Assembly (NCBI GenBank): GCA_045611845.1
Contig: JAZKXZ010000028.1
Span: 1-54,705, forward strand
Length of the DNA: 54,705 nucleotides
Direction: 5' to 3'
From: Enterocola sp045611845
GTDB taxonomy: Bacteria > Bacteroidota > Bacteroidia > Bacteroidales > Paludibacteraceae
In this document: positions 7,847 to 17,078 of the stretch, one piece after another
Layout: each line of letters starts with the position of its first letter
Position numbering within the stretch: the first letter of the stretch is position 1
The notes under the pieces: model-generated
What the model was told of the DNA's origin: nothing
Database searches by the model: none
The model's input: only the letters and a program-made list of their open reading frames with translations
Made by a program: the position numbers and the translations under genes

Positions 7847-7870
7847 TCTCTTATTAAGAGATATAGATTT
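7847..7870 (+). promoter_or_regulatory. Palindromic direct repeat, copy 2 (possible operator)
   Basis: TCTCTTATTAAGAGA followed by TATAGATTT. It matches copy 1 at 21 of 24 positions and lies 79 bp upstream of the giant secreted-protein gene. Confidence 0.5.
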
Positions 7871-7948
7871 TTCAATACGCTTTGTCGTATTTTTTTTAAC
7901 AAGTAAAAAACAAACGATTGCATATAATAACTTTAAAATAACATACTT

Positions 7949-10900
7949 ATGAAAAGATTTTACACATTATTAATATTATACTTAGGCGTATTAAGCTCGC
8001 TTATGGCGCACGATGCAGAAGTGAATGGTATCTACTATAATTTGGATACTACTAATAAAACTGCTGAGGTAACATATCGAGGAGATTCTTATGAAGACTA
8101 TGAAGAATATTCAGGTGTAGTAAAGATTCCAGCATCAATAACCTATAATGGTGTAAGTTATAGTGTTATTTCTATTGGAAGCTCTGCGTTCCAGGATTGC
8201 GTTAGTATGACTTCTATTACTTTATCTGAGGGCCTTCAAGAAATAGGTGGTCAGGCATTTTCTAGTTGTCCTTCTTTAACCTCAATTACAATTCCCAATA
8301 GCGTTACTAAGATAGGTGGTGGGGCTTTTGCTTCCTTTATAGGTTGTAATTATAAAAATGTATTAAGGCATATTACTCTTGGCTCTGGTATAGTTGAAAT
8401 TGGAACTGGTGCCTTTTATTCTGCATTTGACGATGGAGAGATTATAGTGGAATATAAAGGTACTGCAGATACGTGGGCAAAAATTTATTTTGCTGATAAA
8501 GATGCAAATCCACTTTATAAAGCTAAAAACCTTTATATAAATGGGAATTTATTGACAGAAGCAAATATAACATCTGCAACTTTTATCAGATCTTATGCTT
8601 TTATAAATTGTACAAGTCTTACGACTTTAAAAATTGGTAGTAGTGTTCAAACTATTGGTACAGAAACTTTTAAAGGTTGTAATAATCTAAAATATATAAC
8701 ATCTTATCCTACTACTGTACCAACAGTATATTCAACTCCTTTCTCTAATTATAATGCCTATTTATATGTACCTTGTGCATCTAAAGAAGATTATGATTTA
8801 CATAATATATTTGGTAGCTTTAAATATATTGAATGTGTTACAGAAGAAGAGGGTGATAATAATGGTGGTAACTCTGGTACAACTCCTACGCCAGACCCTA
8901 ATGTGGCGCCTTTATATATAAAAGGCGGTTTCAATAATTGGGAAGTAAACGACACATACAAACTAACCTCTGCTGATGGTAACTATTATGTGGCAAACTA
9001 TTCAGCAGGTAATGAGATAACAATATCAGGAAACTTCAAAATTTCAAATGAAGATTGGAGTGTAAATTATGGTGGAGCATTTATAGTAGAAGCAGGCAAG
9101 TCTTATACGTTGACTGCAGGTGGAGCAAATCTTGATACAGCAGGAAAAATTAAAGCTTCTAAAGTAGAGTTTACTCTATCTACTGGTGTGCTAAAAATTA
9201 CTGGTACTACATTTTCTAATGAATTTGATACAACCACAGACCAAGGTGTAGCATTTGTGGTGAACCCAAGAGGAACTACTCCTGTGTATGTGCCACTAAC
9301 ACATAGTTATAATGCAGAATTTCAAACAGCTCAATATACTGGCACATATACTGTTACAGAACTTGGCGTTACTGCAAAAATTGGTGGTTTGACAAACTTC
9401 AATGTGATTGACTATGGTACAAATGGTCAACCTGTGATGCCTAAATTCGTTTACGATATGGTCAAAGGAGCCTACGATGGCTTTACAATTGAGGGTGATT
9501 ATAAGGTGGGTGATGTGCTAAATATTCTTGTATTATTCGATAAAGATTGGAATTCAAGTATCCTTATAAATGTGCAAGAGGCTGGTACAAATCCAACACC
9601 AACCCCAACCCCAACACCTGGTGGAGATATTACATTATATTATGTAAATAATACCAATTGGGCTACAGTATATGCCTATGTATGGCCAACTGGCGGAGAA
9701 GGTATTTTGGCTTGGCCTGGGGCTCCTGCAACTAAAACAGATATGACTGTAAATGGTTATGATGTATATTCATACACTTTTGAGTCAACTAAAGCTGATA
9801 ACATTATTTTTAACAATGGTAGTGGTGGAAGTGGAAATCAAACAAGTGATTTATTAATTGATGCTGGGAAACATTATTTTTATGATGGTGCTTGGTATGC
9901 TTCGCTTAATTTTGACGCAGAAGAAGGAGGTACAGGTGAATTTGATGATGGTATAGTTATAATTAACGGAATATGTTACGAACTACAATCTAATAACACA
10001 GCAAAAGTTGTGTATTTGAGAGATAAAAACGGTGAACGTATTGATTACTCCGGTAATATTGAAATACCATCAACTATAACTTATAAAGAGAAAACTTATT
10101 CTGTTACAACAATAGGAGCAAATACTTTCTTAGGGTCTGAACTTACAGAAATTGAAATTCCTGCTACTATAACTACCATGGAGAGTGATGCTTTTTGGGG
10201 AACTAATTATCTAACTTCTATAAATTATTTAGGTACAGTAGATCAATGGGCAGAAATAGAATTCGCAGATGAGCACTCTAATCCAATGCGTTCGGATGCT
10301 ACGTTTTATATAAAAGGTGAAAAATTAACTACAGTATCAATAGAAAAAGCAAGTGTAGTAAAACAATATGCTTTTACTTATAATAGTTCTATTATTAGTG
10401 TTAAATTAGGAAATAGTGTAATAGAAATACAAAAAAGCGCATTTGAAGGTGCTACTAATATAGAAAGAGTGGAAATTGGTGAAAATATATCAAGTATTGG
10501 TAATGTTGCTTTTAGGTATATTAACGCTCTTTCTGAATTAACAATTCATGCAGTAACAGTACCAACTTTAGCGTCAAATTGGAAACCACATGATTATATT
10601 CATTTGTATGTTCCTTGTGAATCTCTAGATTTGTATAAGAATGCACTTTATTTTGTGTATGAAATTCAATGTATTTCCAATGAAGGAGATGGTGAGGATC
10701 CAGAAAATCCTGATACACCAGAAAATCCTGATACACCAGAACCGGAACCAAACCCAACTCCAGATCCTAAACCAGACCCAGCAGTGCCTGCATTCATTGT
10801 AGCAGGTAATGGTGGTAGCGACGCTACAGGTATATGGTGTAATGGTATTGAATGGAATCCTTCTGCAGAAGCGAATAGAATGACTGATGCCGATAAAGAT

Positions 10901-12079
10901 GGTATTTTTGAAATCACATATTCTAATGTGCCTGCTGGTACATGGAGCTTTAAAGTGGTAGTGAATACTGCGCCACAACAATGGCTTGGAGGAGAGTTTC
11001 TAGATAAAGTAAATTCTTCAGCAGGCTATACAATACAAAATGGTGGAAATATTGCCTTTTCACTATCAAATGCTGCAGATGTTACAATTAAGATAGATTC
11101 TGCAGATGGCAAAATTACTCTTACCACTCCTTCTGGAAACTTTGGAAAAGTAAAAATAGACTACTTCTCAGTAGCAAATACTGATGAATGTTTGGTAGAA
11201 AATAGATTTACTGCAGCAAATAACAATACTCTTAAATATACAGTAGATATTCAAGTTTCTGAGGAATATGGTTTGGGTTATGCAGCTTTCAGAATATTAG
11301 GAAATTGTAACTATGCTGTGTATGAAAATAGTCTTCTAGTGGAAGTTACTGAATCTGGAAAATATGAAGTTACTATTGTATTCAATGGTGATTATGAAAC
11401 TCCAGAGTTCACTATTACTTATGTGAAACAAGGTAGCACAACAGAGCCAGATACTCCTGTGGGTCCTGATACTCCTGTAAACCCAGACGAGCCAGATACT
11501 CCTGTAAAACCAGAACCTGAGCCAGAACCAGTGGTGGCAATTAGAGAACTAATGTTACAACCATTTGAAAGAATCCTTCCAAAAACCTCTACTAGCACTG
11601 TAGCAACATTTATACTTGAAAATGCAAGTACAGCAACAGTAAGTTTAAGTGGTATGGATGCAGACTTCTTTGAAATAGGTGAACAAGATATTACAGAAGG
11701 TGAATGCTCTGTACAAATAATGTTCAATCCATTTGTAAAAGGAGTTTATTATGCTACATTAACTGTTACTACAGACGATAATGTAAGCCTAAGCATAGAC
11801 TTTGCGGCAGTGGCTGGTGATGTATCATTTGACCCAGGTGATGTGCCAGAACTAACCCCAGACCCAGTAAACCCAGAAACTCCAGAAGATAATCCAAATG
11901 TATCTGTAGAAGAAGTTTCTGCAGTGGTAATTTACGCAAAAGAAGGTACTGTGTACTCAGAAGTAGATTTTGAAATCTACGACCTTGCAGGTGTAAATGT
12001 TACAAAACTTAATGGTTCATTACAAGGTGTTTATATAGTGAAAACAGCTGATGGCAACCGCCTAGTAAGTGTTTGGTAA
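7949..12079 (+). CDS. Giant secreted BspA-like LRR protein with starch-binding-like modules and T9SS-type tail
   Basis: The protein has 1376 residues. After a signal peptide (1-20) comes a first LRR_5/BspA block (about 50-290), with the typical YKGTADTWAKIYFAD...NPLY motif. A beta-sandwich module (about 319-545) is shared with the next gene. A CBM26-like starch module follows (about 560-650; Trp-rich, VYAYVWPTGG...AWPGAP). Then come a second LRR_5 block (about 666-930), an X25-like module as in pullulanases (about 948-1070), an Asp/Pro/Glu linker, and an Ig-like repeat (about 1198-1300). The C-terminal tail (about 1326-1376) resembles a type IX secretion sorting domain, ending GVYIVKTADGNRLVSVW. 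Likely surface displayed and glycan binding. No catalytic domain is recognised, so its role is inferred from modules only. Confidence 0.8.
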   Translation: MKRFYTLLILYLGVLSSLMAHDAEVNGIYYNLDTTNKTAEVTYRGDSYEDYEEYSGVVKIPASITYNGVSYSVISIGSSAFQDCVSMTSITLSEGLQEIGGQAFSSCPSLTSITIPNSVTKIGGGAFASFIGCNYKNVLRHITLGSGIVEIGTGAFYSAFDDGEIIVEYKGTADTWAKIYFADKDANPLYKAKNLYINGNLLTEANITSATFIRSYAFINCTSLTTLKIGSSVQTIGTETFKGCNNLKYITSYPTTVPTVYSTPFSNYNAYLYVPCASKEDYDLHNIFGSFKYIECVTEEEGDNNGGNSGTTPTPDPNVAPLYIKGGFNNWEVNDTYKLTSADGNYYVANYSAGNEITISGNFKISNEDWSVNYGGAFIVEAGKSYTLTAGGANLDTAGKIKASKVEFTLSTGVLKITGTTFSNEFDTTTDQGVAFVVNPRGTTPVYVPLTHSYNAEFQTAQYTGTYTVTELGVTAKIGGLTNFNVIDYGTNGQPVMPKFVYDMVKGAYDGFTIEGDYKVGDVLNILVLFDKDWNSSILINVQEAGTNPTPTPTPTPGGDITLYYVNNTNWATVYAYVWPTGGEGILAWPGAPATKTDMTVNGYDVYSYTFESTKADNIIFNNGSGGSGNQTSDLLIDAGKHYFYDGAWYASLNFDAEEGGTGEFDDGIVIINGICYELQSNNTAKVVYLRDKNGERIDYSGNIEIPSTITYKEKTYSVTTIGANTFLGSELTEIEIPATITTMESDAFWGTNYLTSINYLGTVDQWAEIEFADEHSNPMRSDATFYIKGEKLTTVSIEKASVVKQYAFTYNSSIISVKLGNSVIEIQKSAFEGATNIERVEIGENISSIGNVAFRYINALSELTIHAVTVPTLASNWKPHDYIHLYVPCESLDLYKNALYFVYEIQCISNEGDGEDPENPDTPENPDTPEPEPNPTPDPKPDPAVPAFIVAGNGGSDATGIWCNGIEWNPSAEANRMTDADKDGIFEITYSNVPAGTWSFKVVVNTAPQQWLGGEFLDKVNSSAGYTIQNGGNIAFSLSNAADVTIKIDSADGKITLTTPSGNFGKVKIDYFSVANTDECLVENRFTAANNNTLKYTVDIQVSEEYGLGYAAFRILGNCNYAVYENSLLVEVTESGKYEVTIVFNGDYETPEFTITYVKQGSTTEPDTPVGPDTPVNPDEPDTPVKPEPEPEPVVAIRELMLQPFERILPKTSTSTVATFILENASTATVSLSGMDADFFEIGEQDITEGECSVQIMFNPFVKGVYYATLTVTTDDNVSLSIDFAAVAGDVSFDPGDVPELTPDPVNPETPEDNPNVSVEEVSAVVIYAKEGTVYSEVDFEIYDLAGVNVTKLNGSLQGVYIVKTADGNRLVSVW

Positions 12080-12109
12080 AAGAAGAGAAATATTTAAAAT
12101 ATATAGATT

Positions 12110-15100
12110 ATGAAAAGATGTTATTCATTATTAATTGCTCTGATTGGTGCCATAAGTGCACTAATGGCTGCAAATACACAACTATTCTTAGTTGGTGGTT
12201 TCTCTGGTTGGGGTTTTTCACCAGAGAATGAGTTGTCGACTACAGATGGGGATTATTATGTGGCAACATACTCTAAAGGTAGTGAAATAGAGCTTTCTGG
12301 TGACTTCAAGTTGGCAGACCCTACTTGGAATATCCTCAACTATGGTGGAGCTTTAAGTGTGGAAGCTGGTAAGTCTTACACTTTAGTAAAAGGAGCCGGA
12401 AACCTTAATGCAGTAGGTAAAATAAAGATTACTAAGATTGAATTTACAGTATCTACAGCTACACTTAAAATTACAGGTGCTACTTCTGCAAATCTATTTG
12501 ACCTCTCTAAAGACCAAGGAGTTTCATTGGCAGAATTTTCTAGTGCCAATGGAGAGAAGTTTGTTTCTAAATTATCTTTCAAAGGTAATGGTGTTTACAC
12601 AGGTACATATACAGTTCCAAATTATGAATTCTATTTAAAGATAGGCGGTGATGGAAACTTCAACACAATCGATTTTGGTTGGAATGGGAATTACATTGTT
12701 TTAGGAGAGTCATATATACTGAAAAAAGGTGAAATGCAATTTGCAGCAGTATATCCAGAAGAAGGCGATTGGAAAGCAGGCGATGTGTTTGATGTAAAAG
12801 TTACTTTTACGTCAGATTGGACTGCAACACTATTGCTTACAGAAAGCACTGTAACTCCAGAACCAGAGACAGAACCAGAGCCAGAACCAACTCCTGTTCC
12901 TGAGATTATAGATATAAAAGTGTCTTCTTTCCCATATACAGAAGTGGGTCAAAGTAGTACTGCTACAGCAACATATACACTGGTAAATGCTACTAGTGCT
13001 ACTGCAACCCTTACTGGCACACATGCTAAGTATTTTAAAATACTATCTCAAAGTGTAACAAATGGAGAAGGAACTGTAGAAATTCAATTTACACCAGATT
13101 CAGAAAATAAATTTGATGCTGTATTAAATATTACTTCTGGTAGTGTGACTGTAACTAAAAGCATTAGAGCTTTTGGTATAGAGCCAGCGCCAGTGCCAGA
13201 TCCTGTAATTAGCAATATCCAAATAGCTTCATTTGGTCAAGTGTTAATAGGTGAAACAAAGACTCTTGTGGCTACTTATACCATAGAAAATGCAACTAGT
13301 GCTACAGCGTCTATTAGTGGTGCGTATGCTAGCTACTTTAAAATACTTTCTCAAAGTGTAACAGGTACTAGTGGTTCAGTAGTAATAGAGTTTGCTCCTG
13401 AATCAGAAGGTTACTTTAAACCTACATTAACTATTACCTCTGGTAAAGTAAGTGAGAATGTAACTCTTAGTGGTTTGGGTATAGAACCTGAGATAATTAT
13501 TAGCAATATTCAAAAACCAAGTTTTACAGGCGCAGAAGAAGATAAAGTTTCTACTGCCAAAGTAACATTCTCATTGGAGGGAGCTAAAACTGCTACAGCT
13601 ACAATAAGTGGTGCAGATGCGTCGTACTTTAAAGTACTTTCTGTAAGTGTAAATGACGGAGTGGGTACTGTAGAAATGGAATTTGCACCAAATATCTCTC
13701 GTAAATATGATGCTACACTTACCATTACTGCTGGTAAAAAAAGTGAAAGTATTTCATTTAATGCTATTGCAGATGAAGCTCCTGTAACTCCTGCAATTAA
13801 ATATTTGAAGGTAGAAGAATTTGCAATAGTAAAACCCAAAAATTCGTCTTCTGCTAATATAACATTTACACTTGTTGAGGCATCTTCACCAACTGTAAGT
13901 ATAAGCGGTACAGATGCGGAATTAGGTTACTTTACTTTAGGAACAACCTCAAGAGAATATAATACTCAAGATTATACCACTCCTATCACCTTTACTCCTA
14001 AAGTAGCGGGTGCATACGAAGCTACTATAACAGTGAGAACAGCAGAAGGATTGACTGCAATCATAGATTTTGTTGCAGTGTGTGAAACTGCAACTTATAC
14101 TCCAGTGGTGGATAAAAAGGTAACAATTTCAAACCTTAAAGTACCAGCATTTGATGCTACACAGGTGGGAAAAACTTCTTTTGTAACTGCTACATTTAAA
14201 GTACAAGGTACCACATGTGCCACAGCTGAAATAAGTGGTGAGAAAGCAGGTTCATTTAAAGTAGTTTCTGAATCTGTAACAAATGGCAATGGTGAGGCAA
14301 AAATTAAATTTGTGCCAAACAAGGAAGGCGAATATAATGCTACCTTAACTATTTATGCTGGTAATGAAACAGTTACTGCAAATCTAAAGGGTAAAACCAC
14401 TGCTGCTCCAACTCCAGACCCAGGCGATGACCCTAGTGATGATCCATCTGATGACCCTGTGCCAGGTCCAGGTGAAGAACCAACCCCTGACCCAGAGCCT
14501 GAACCAGAACCTGATCCATATCCAGAGTATCCTGTTATAGGTTATCTTTACATAGTGGATTGTGAAAATGATCGTTACGATGAAATCGCTAAATATGAGC
14601 CAATATCTGATGATGATATTGAATATTTCTTAGTTCCAGAAAAACTAGAACAAAAGATTTATGGTTATGATATTTACAAGTTTGAGGTGCGCAACCCAGA
14701 AGGAATTAGAGTTTGGAACAAAGATGATGTTTACAATAGTACTTTTAGCGGTTGGTATACATTCGACGATTATGAAGGTGTAGATATCTCTAAAACCCCA
14801 TGTTATGCAAAAGAGGTTTGGTATGAAAGCATAGAAGATGCGATGACATGGCGTGTGGTTTATGAATTTGATAATTATGATGAAGCTGTTATTGAAAAAA
14901 TGCAAGCGGATTCTAATGGTGTACTTGTAGCTACTTTTGAAGCTGTAGAAGAAGGTGACTGGAATGATGGTTTTTACTTTTGTTTAGGTGACAAAGAAGA
15001 TCCTATTATGGAATTAGGTTTAACTAAGTTAGGTAATTTCTTAGATGAAAACAAACGACAAATACCACAAGGCTTCAAAATAAATATCTATTTAGATGAT

Positions 15101-15931
15101 TCAAACTGGGAAACAGAATTTAAATATTATTATGAGTTACTGCCTCTTGGCGACCCTTGGGATAAAGGTTATATAGACTTAGGTCTTTCTAGTGGTTTAT
15201 GTTGGGCTACCCATAATCTAGGAGCAAGTGAACCAGAAGAAGAAGGTAAATTCTTTGCTTGGGGTGAAATTGAACCTAAAGAAAACTATTCATATATTAC
15301 ATATAAATGGGCAAATCTACTTGAAGACAATGAGTATATTAAGTATGTAACAAAAGAGAGATATGGATTTGTTGACCTTAGAACTACACTTGGCCAAGAA
15401 GATGATGCTGCAAATGAAATTCTAAAGAGTAAATGGCATATTCCAACTTTGCAAGATGCAGAAGAACTACTTCGTGAGTGTACTGTAGAAAAATTAGAAT
15501 ACAAAGGTGTGGAAGGTTATTATATTAAAGGACCTAATGGAAACGTAATCTTCTTACCAGCGGTAGGAAAAATGGTAAAGGAAAACTACGAGGAATGTAC
15601 TGATTGTGGTAAATATTGGACTTCAACTTTGCACGAGGATTATCAAGATCAGGCTAATGTTTTATTCTTTAATAATGTCTGGAGTCTTGAGGTTAATAAA
15701 AATCCTCGTAGAGAAGGCTTACCAATTCGTCCTGTAATTCATAGAGACTATGTGGCAATAGACGAGGTGCCTGCAATAGCAGTTTATGCAAAAGAAGGTA
15801 CTATTTATTCAGAACTAGACTTTGAAATCTTTAACCTATCTGGTATTAATGTTACACATTTAAATGGTTCACTAGAAGGCATCTATATTGTGAAAACAGC
15901 CGATGGTAACAGATTAATCAGTGTGTGGTAA
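12110..15931 (+). CDS. Giant secreted multi-Ig protein with FISUMP domain and T9SS-type tail
   Basis: The protein has 1273 residues. A signal peptide (1-20) is followed by a beta-sandwich module (about 21-245) paralogous to the one in the preceding protein (YYVATYSKGSEIELSGDFKL). Five Ig-like repeats of about 95-105 residues begin near 264, 365, 462, 561 and 668, sharing ATA-I-SG-A-YFK-LS-SV and TLTITSG. An acidic Pro linker (about 764-805) leads to an unrecognised region (about 807-1010). A FISUMP-like domain follows (about 1015-1215; YIDLGLSSGLCWATHNLGAS ... KWHIPT), then a tail nearly identical to that of the upstream gene. The 30-bp gap suggests one operon. Probably a surface adhesin or glycan-binding protein. 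Confidence 0.8.
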   Translation: MKRCYSLLIALIGAISALMAANTQLFLVGGFSGWGFSPENELSTTDGDYYVATYSKGSEIELSGDFKLADPTWNILNYGGALSVEAGKSYTLVKGAGNLNAVGKIKITKIEFTVSTATLKITGATSANLFDLSKDQGVSLAEFSSANGEKFVSKLSFKGNGVYTGTYTVPNYEFYLKIGGDGNFNTIDFGWNGNYIVLGESYILKKGEMQFAAVYPEEGDWKAGDVFDVKVTFTSDWTATLLLTESTVTPEPETEPEPEPTPVPEIIDIKVSSFPYTEVGQSSTATATYTLVNATSATATLTGTHAKYFKILSQSVTNGEGTVEIQFTPDSENKFDAVLNITSGSVTVTKSIRAFGIEPAPVPDPVISNIQIASFGQVLIGETKTLVATYTIENATSATASISGAYASYFKILSQSVTGTSGSVVIEFAPESEGYFKPTLTITSGKVSENVTLSGLGIEPEIIISNIQKPSFTGAEEDKVSTAKVTFSLEGAKTATATISGADASYFKVLSVSVNDGVGTVEMEFAPNISRKYDATLTITAGKKSESISFNAIADEAPVTPAIKYLKVEEFAIVKPKNSSSANITFTLVEASSPTVSISGTDAELGYFTLGTTSREYNTQDYTTPITFTPKVAGAYEATITVRTAEGLTAIIDFVAVCETATYTPVVDKKVTISNLKVPAFDATQVGKTSFVTATFKVQGTTCATAEISGEKAGSFKVVSESVTNGNGEAKIKFVPNKEGEYNATLTIYAGNETVTANLKGKTTAAPTPDPGDDPSDDPSDDPVPGPGEEPTPDPEPEPEPDPYPEYPVIGYLYIVDCENDRYDEIAKYEPISDDDIEYFLVPEKLEQKIYGYDIYKFEVRNPEGIRVWNKDDVYNSTFSGWYTFDDYEGVDISKTPCYAKEVWYESIEDAMTWRVVYEFDNYDEAVIEKMQADSNGVLVATFEAVEEGDWNDGFYFCLGDKEDPIMELGLTKLGNFLDENKRQIPQGFKINIYLDDSNWETEFKYYYELLPLGDPWDKGYIDLGLSSGLCWATHNLGASEPEEEGKFFAWGEIEPKENYSYITYKWANLLEDNEYIKYVTKERYGFVDLRTTLGQEDDAANEILKSKWHIPTLQDAEELLRECTVEKLEYKGVEGYYIKGPNGNVIFLPAVGKMVKENYEECTDCGKYWTSTLHEDYQDQANVLFFNNVWSLEVNKNPRREGLPIRPVIHRDYVAIDEVPAIAVYAKEGTIYSELDFEIFNLSGINVTHLNGSLEGIYIVKTADGNRLISVW

Positions 15932-15975
15932 TTTTTTAACAAAGCAATTTTTTACATAAATTAAATACAAACAAT

Positions 15976-16317
15976 ATGAAAACAATTAAAAGAATTTTAT
16001 TTCTAGTAGCTGTGGCTCTAGGTTTAGCTTCTTGTGGAAGCAACCACGTGGATGTGGCTGAAGAGTTTATCACAAACTTCAATACTGGTAACTACGATAA
16101 AGCAAAAGAATATTGTACCGAAGGTGCAAAATCATTAGTTGATTTGGCTGTAAGTTTTAAACATAAGCCAGTTGAAGATTGGAAAACAGAAATTGTAAGA
16201 GATTCTGTTTTTGGCGATGATTCTGCTGCTGTATGGTATATCAATGCAAAAGGCAAAGAAGATAAAATTGACTTAAAGAAAGTTGATGGTGAGTGGCTTG
16301 TAGATGTCAAAAAATAA
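15976..16317 (+). CDS. Small DUF4878-like lipoprotein
   Basis: The protein has 113 residues with a lipoprotein signal (LGLASC, Cys about 21). A compact domain follows (VAEEFITNFNTGNYDKAKEYCTEGAK ... AAVWYINAKGKEDKIDLKKVDGEWLVDV). This pattern of an N-terminal helix followed by a curved sheet is typical of DUF4878/NTF2-like lipoproteins common in Bacteroidota. No active site is evident. Its 3' end overlaps the next gene by 25 bp, so the two are co-translated. Confidence 0.8.
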   Translation: MKTIKRILFLVAVALGLASCGSNHVDVAEEFITNFNTGNYDKAKEYCTEGAKSLVDLAVSFKHKPVEDWKTEIVRDSVFGDDSAAVWYINAKGKEDKIDLKKVDGEWLVDVKK

Positions 16318-16871
16318 TATGGATTTTCTTATTATTCTTGGTGTCTTGTAGCACAGATACAAAGGCACCAAGGGTAATAATTAACCAAACAATAGAAAAT
16401 GGTGACATCGTTCTTCGCAGAGAAGACGGTTTTGTTTCAACAATGTTTTCTACTGTAGCTTCCACTGGTGGGGTTTTCTCGCATATAGGAATAGTGGTGG
16501 TAGATTCTGTAGGTGAAATAAGTGTTCTTCATTGTGAAATGGAAGAAACAAAAGAACCAAGTTCTGTGCGCATCGAGTCAATAGAAAACTTTTTAGCTTT
16601 GGCAGATACTTTTGCTGTTTATCGGCTAGAATATCCGCTAGAGGTGAGAAATGAAGTTATTAATAAGGCTTTGATGCGATATGCTCGCGGAGCACGTTTC
16701 GACTTCGATTTCGATAACACTACAGACAGTCTGCTTTACTGTACTGAGCTTGTTGCAAAGTCGATTAATGACACACTAGGTGAGGATTTAGTCAAGCCTA
16801 CCAAATCAATTGCAGATAAACTAGTGTTCTCGCTAGACGATTTAACCAAACACTGCAAGTTAATAAAATAA
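16293..16871 (+). CDS. YiiX/YaeF-like permuted papain-fold lipoprotein hydrolase
   Basis: The protein has 192 residues from GTG 16293. No ATG lies upstream of the lipobox in this frame, and the lipobox (LLFLVSC, Cys about 19) fits this start. The NGDIVLRR opening, FSHIGIVVVD with the catalytic His, and SLLYCTELVAKS with the catalytic Cys follow the circularly permuted NlpC/P60 order of YiiX/YaeF proteins. These are proposed amidases or peptidases acting on cell wall or lipid. The gene overlaps the preceding lipoprotein gene by 25 bp. The substrate is unknown. Confidence 0.78.
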   Translation: MACRCQKIIWIFLLFLVSCSTDTKAPRVIINQTIENGDIVLRREDGFVSTMFSTVASTGGVFSHIGIVVVDSVGEISVLHCEMEETKEPSSVRIESIENFLALADTFAVYRLEYPLEVRNEVINKALMRYARGARFDFDFDNTTDSLLYCTELVAKSINDTLGEDLVKPTKSIADKLVFSLDDLTKHCKLIK

Positions 16872-16960
16872 GAATTACCAAAGTTTTTGAATTCCCAAAT
16901 ACTTTGCTACGCCCCAAGGATGGTTTCATCTCATCAGATAAAAGTACTAATGTACATGCG

Positions 16961-16990
16961 AAGCGGTTGACTCTTTCGAGCAAACCGCTT
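16961..16990 (+). terminator. Hairpin with likely terminator function after the YiiX-like gene
   Basis: AAGCGGTT pairs with AACCGCTT, and an inner CTC-TTTC-GAG forms the apex. TTATATT follows rather than a pure T run, so termination is probable but not certain. Confidence 0.55.
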
Positions 16991-17004
16991 TTATATTGCG
17001 TTGC

Positions 17005-17070
17005 ACTTGCCCTGTACTTGTCCTGTTTTGTTGTTGAACTTGTTCGCTACTTGTTCGGTACTTGTTCGGT
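17005..17070. repeat. 11-bp tandem repeat, six units
   Basis: Units are acttgccctgt, acttgtcctgt, tttgttgttga, acttgttcgct, acttgttcggt and acttgttcggt. The last two are identical and divergence rises toward the left, giving a decaying array between the YiiX-like hairpin and the end of the pseudouridine synthase gene. Confidence 0.75.
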
Positions 17071-17078
17071 TTGTGGAC

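Larger units (their letters stand above)
7584..7948. other. 365-bp intergenic region with terminator and paired palindromes
   Basis: It holds the SPFH terminator (7614-7650) and two near-identical 15-bp palindromes 166 bp apart. The rest is very AT-rich. No convincing gene is seen; an 80-codon open frame at 7664-7906 has no recognisable features and consists of AT-rich codons. Confidence 0.6.

Noticed and set aside
7664..7906. 80-codon open frame upstream of the giant secreted-protein gene
   Set aside because: AT-rich composition, no recognisable motif; it runs across the paired palindromes and an intergenic region with a terminator at its left edge.
10521..10981. Minus-strand open frames opposite the Pro/Asp/Glu linkers of the giant proteins
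   Set aside because: They are shadows of low-complexity GATCCAGAACC-type repeats on the coding strand.
12900..14400. Long DNA repeats inside the giant protein genes
   Set aside because: They are explained by protein-level Ig repeats with diverged sequence, not by a separate DNA element.
17005..17070. Possible CRISPR array
   Set aside because: Unit length is 11 bp with no spacers; it is a simple tandem repeat, and no cas gene is present.
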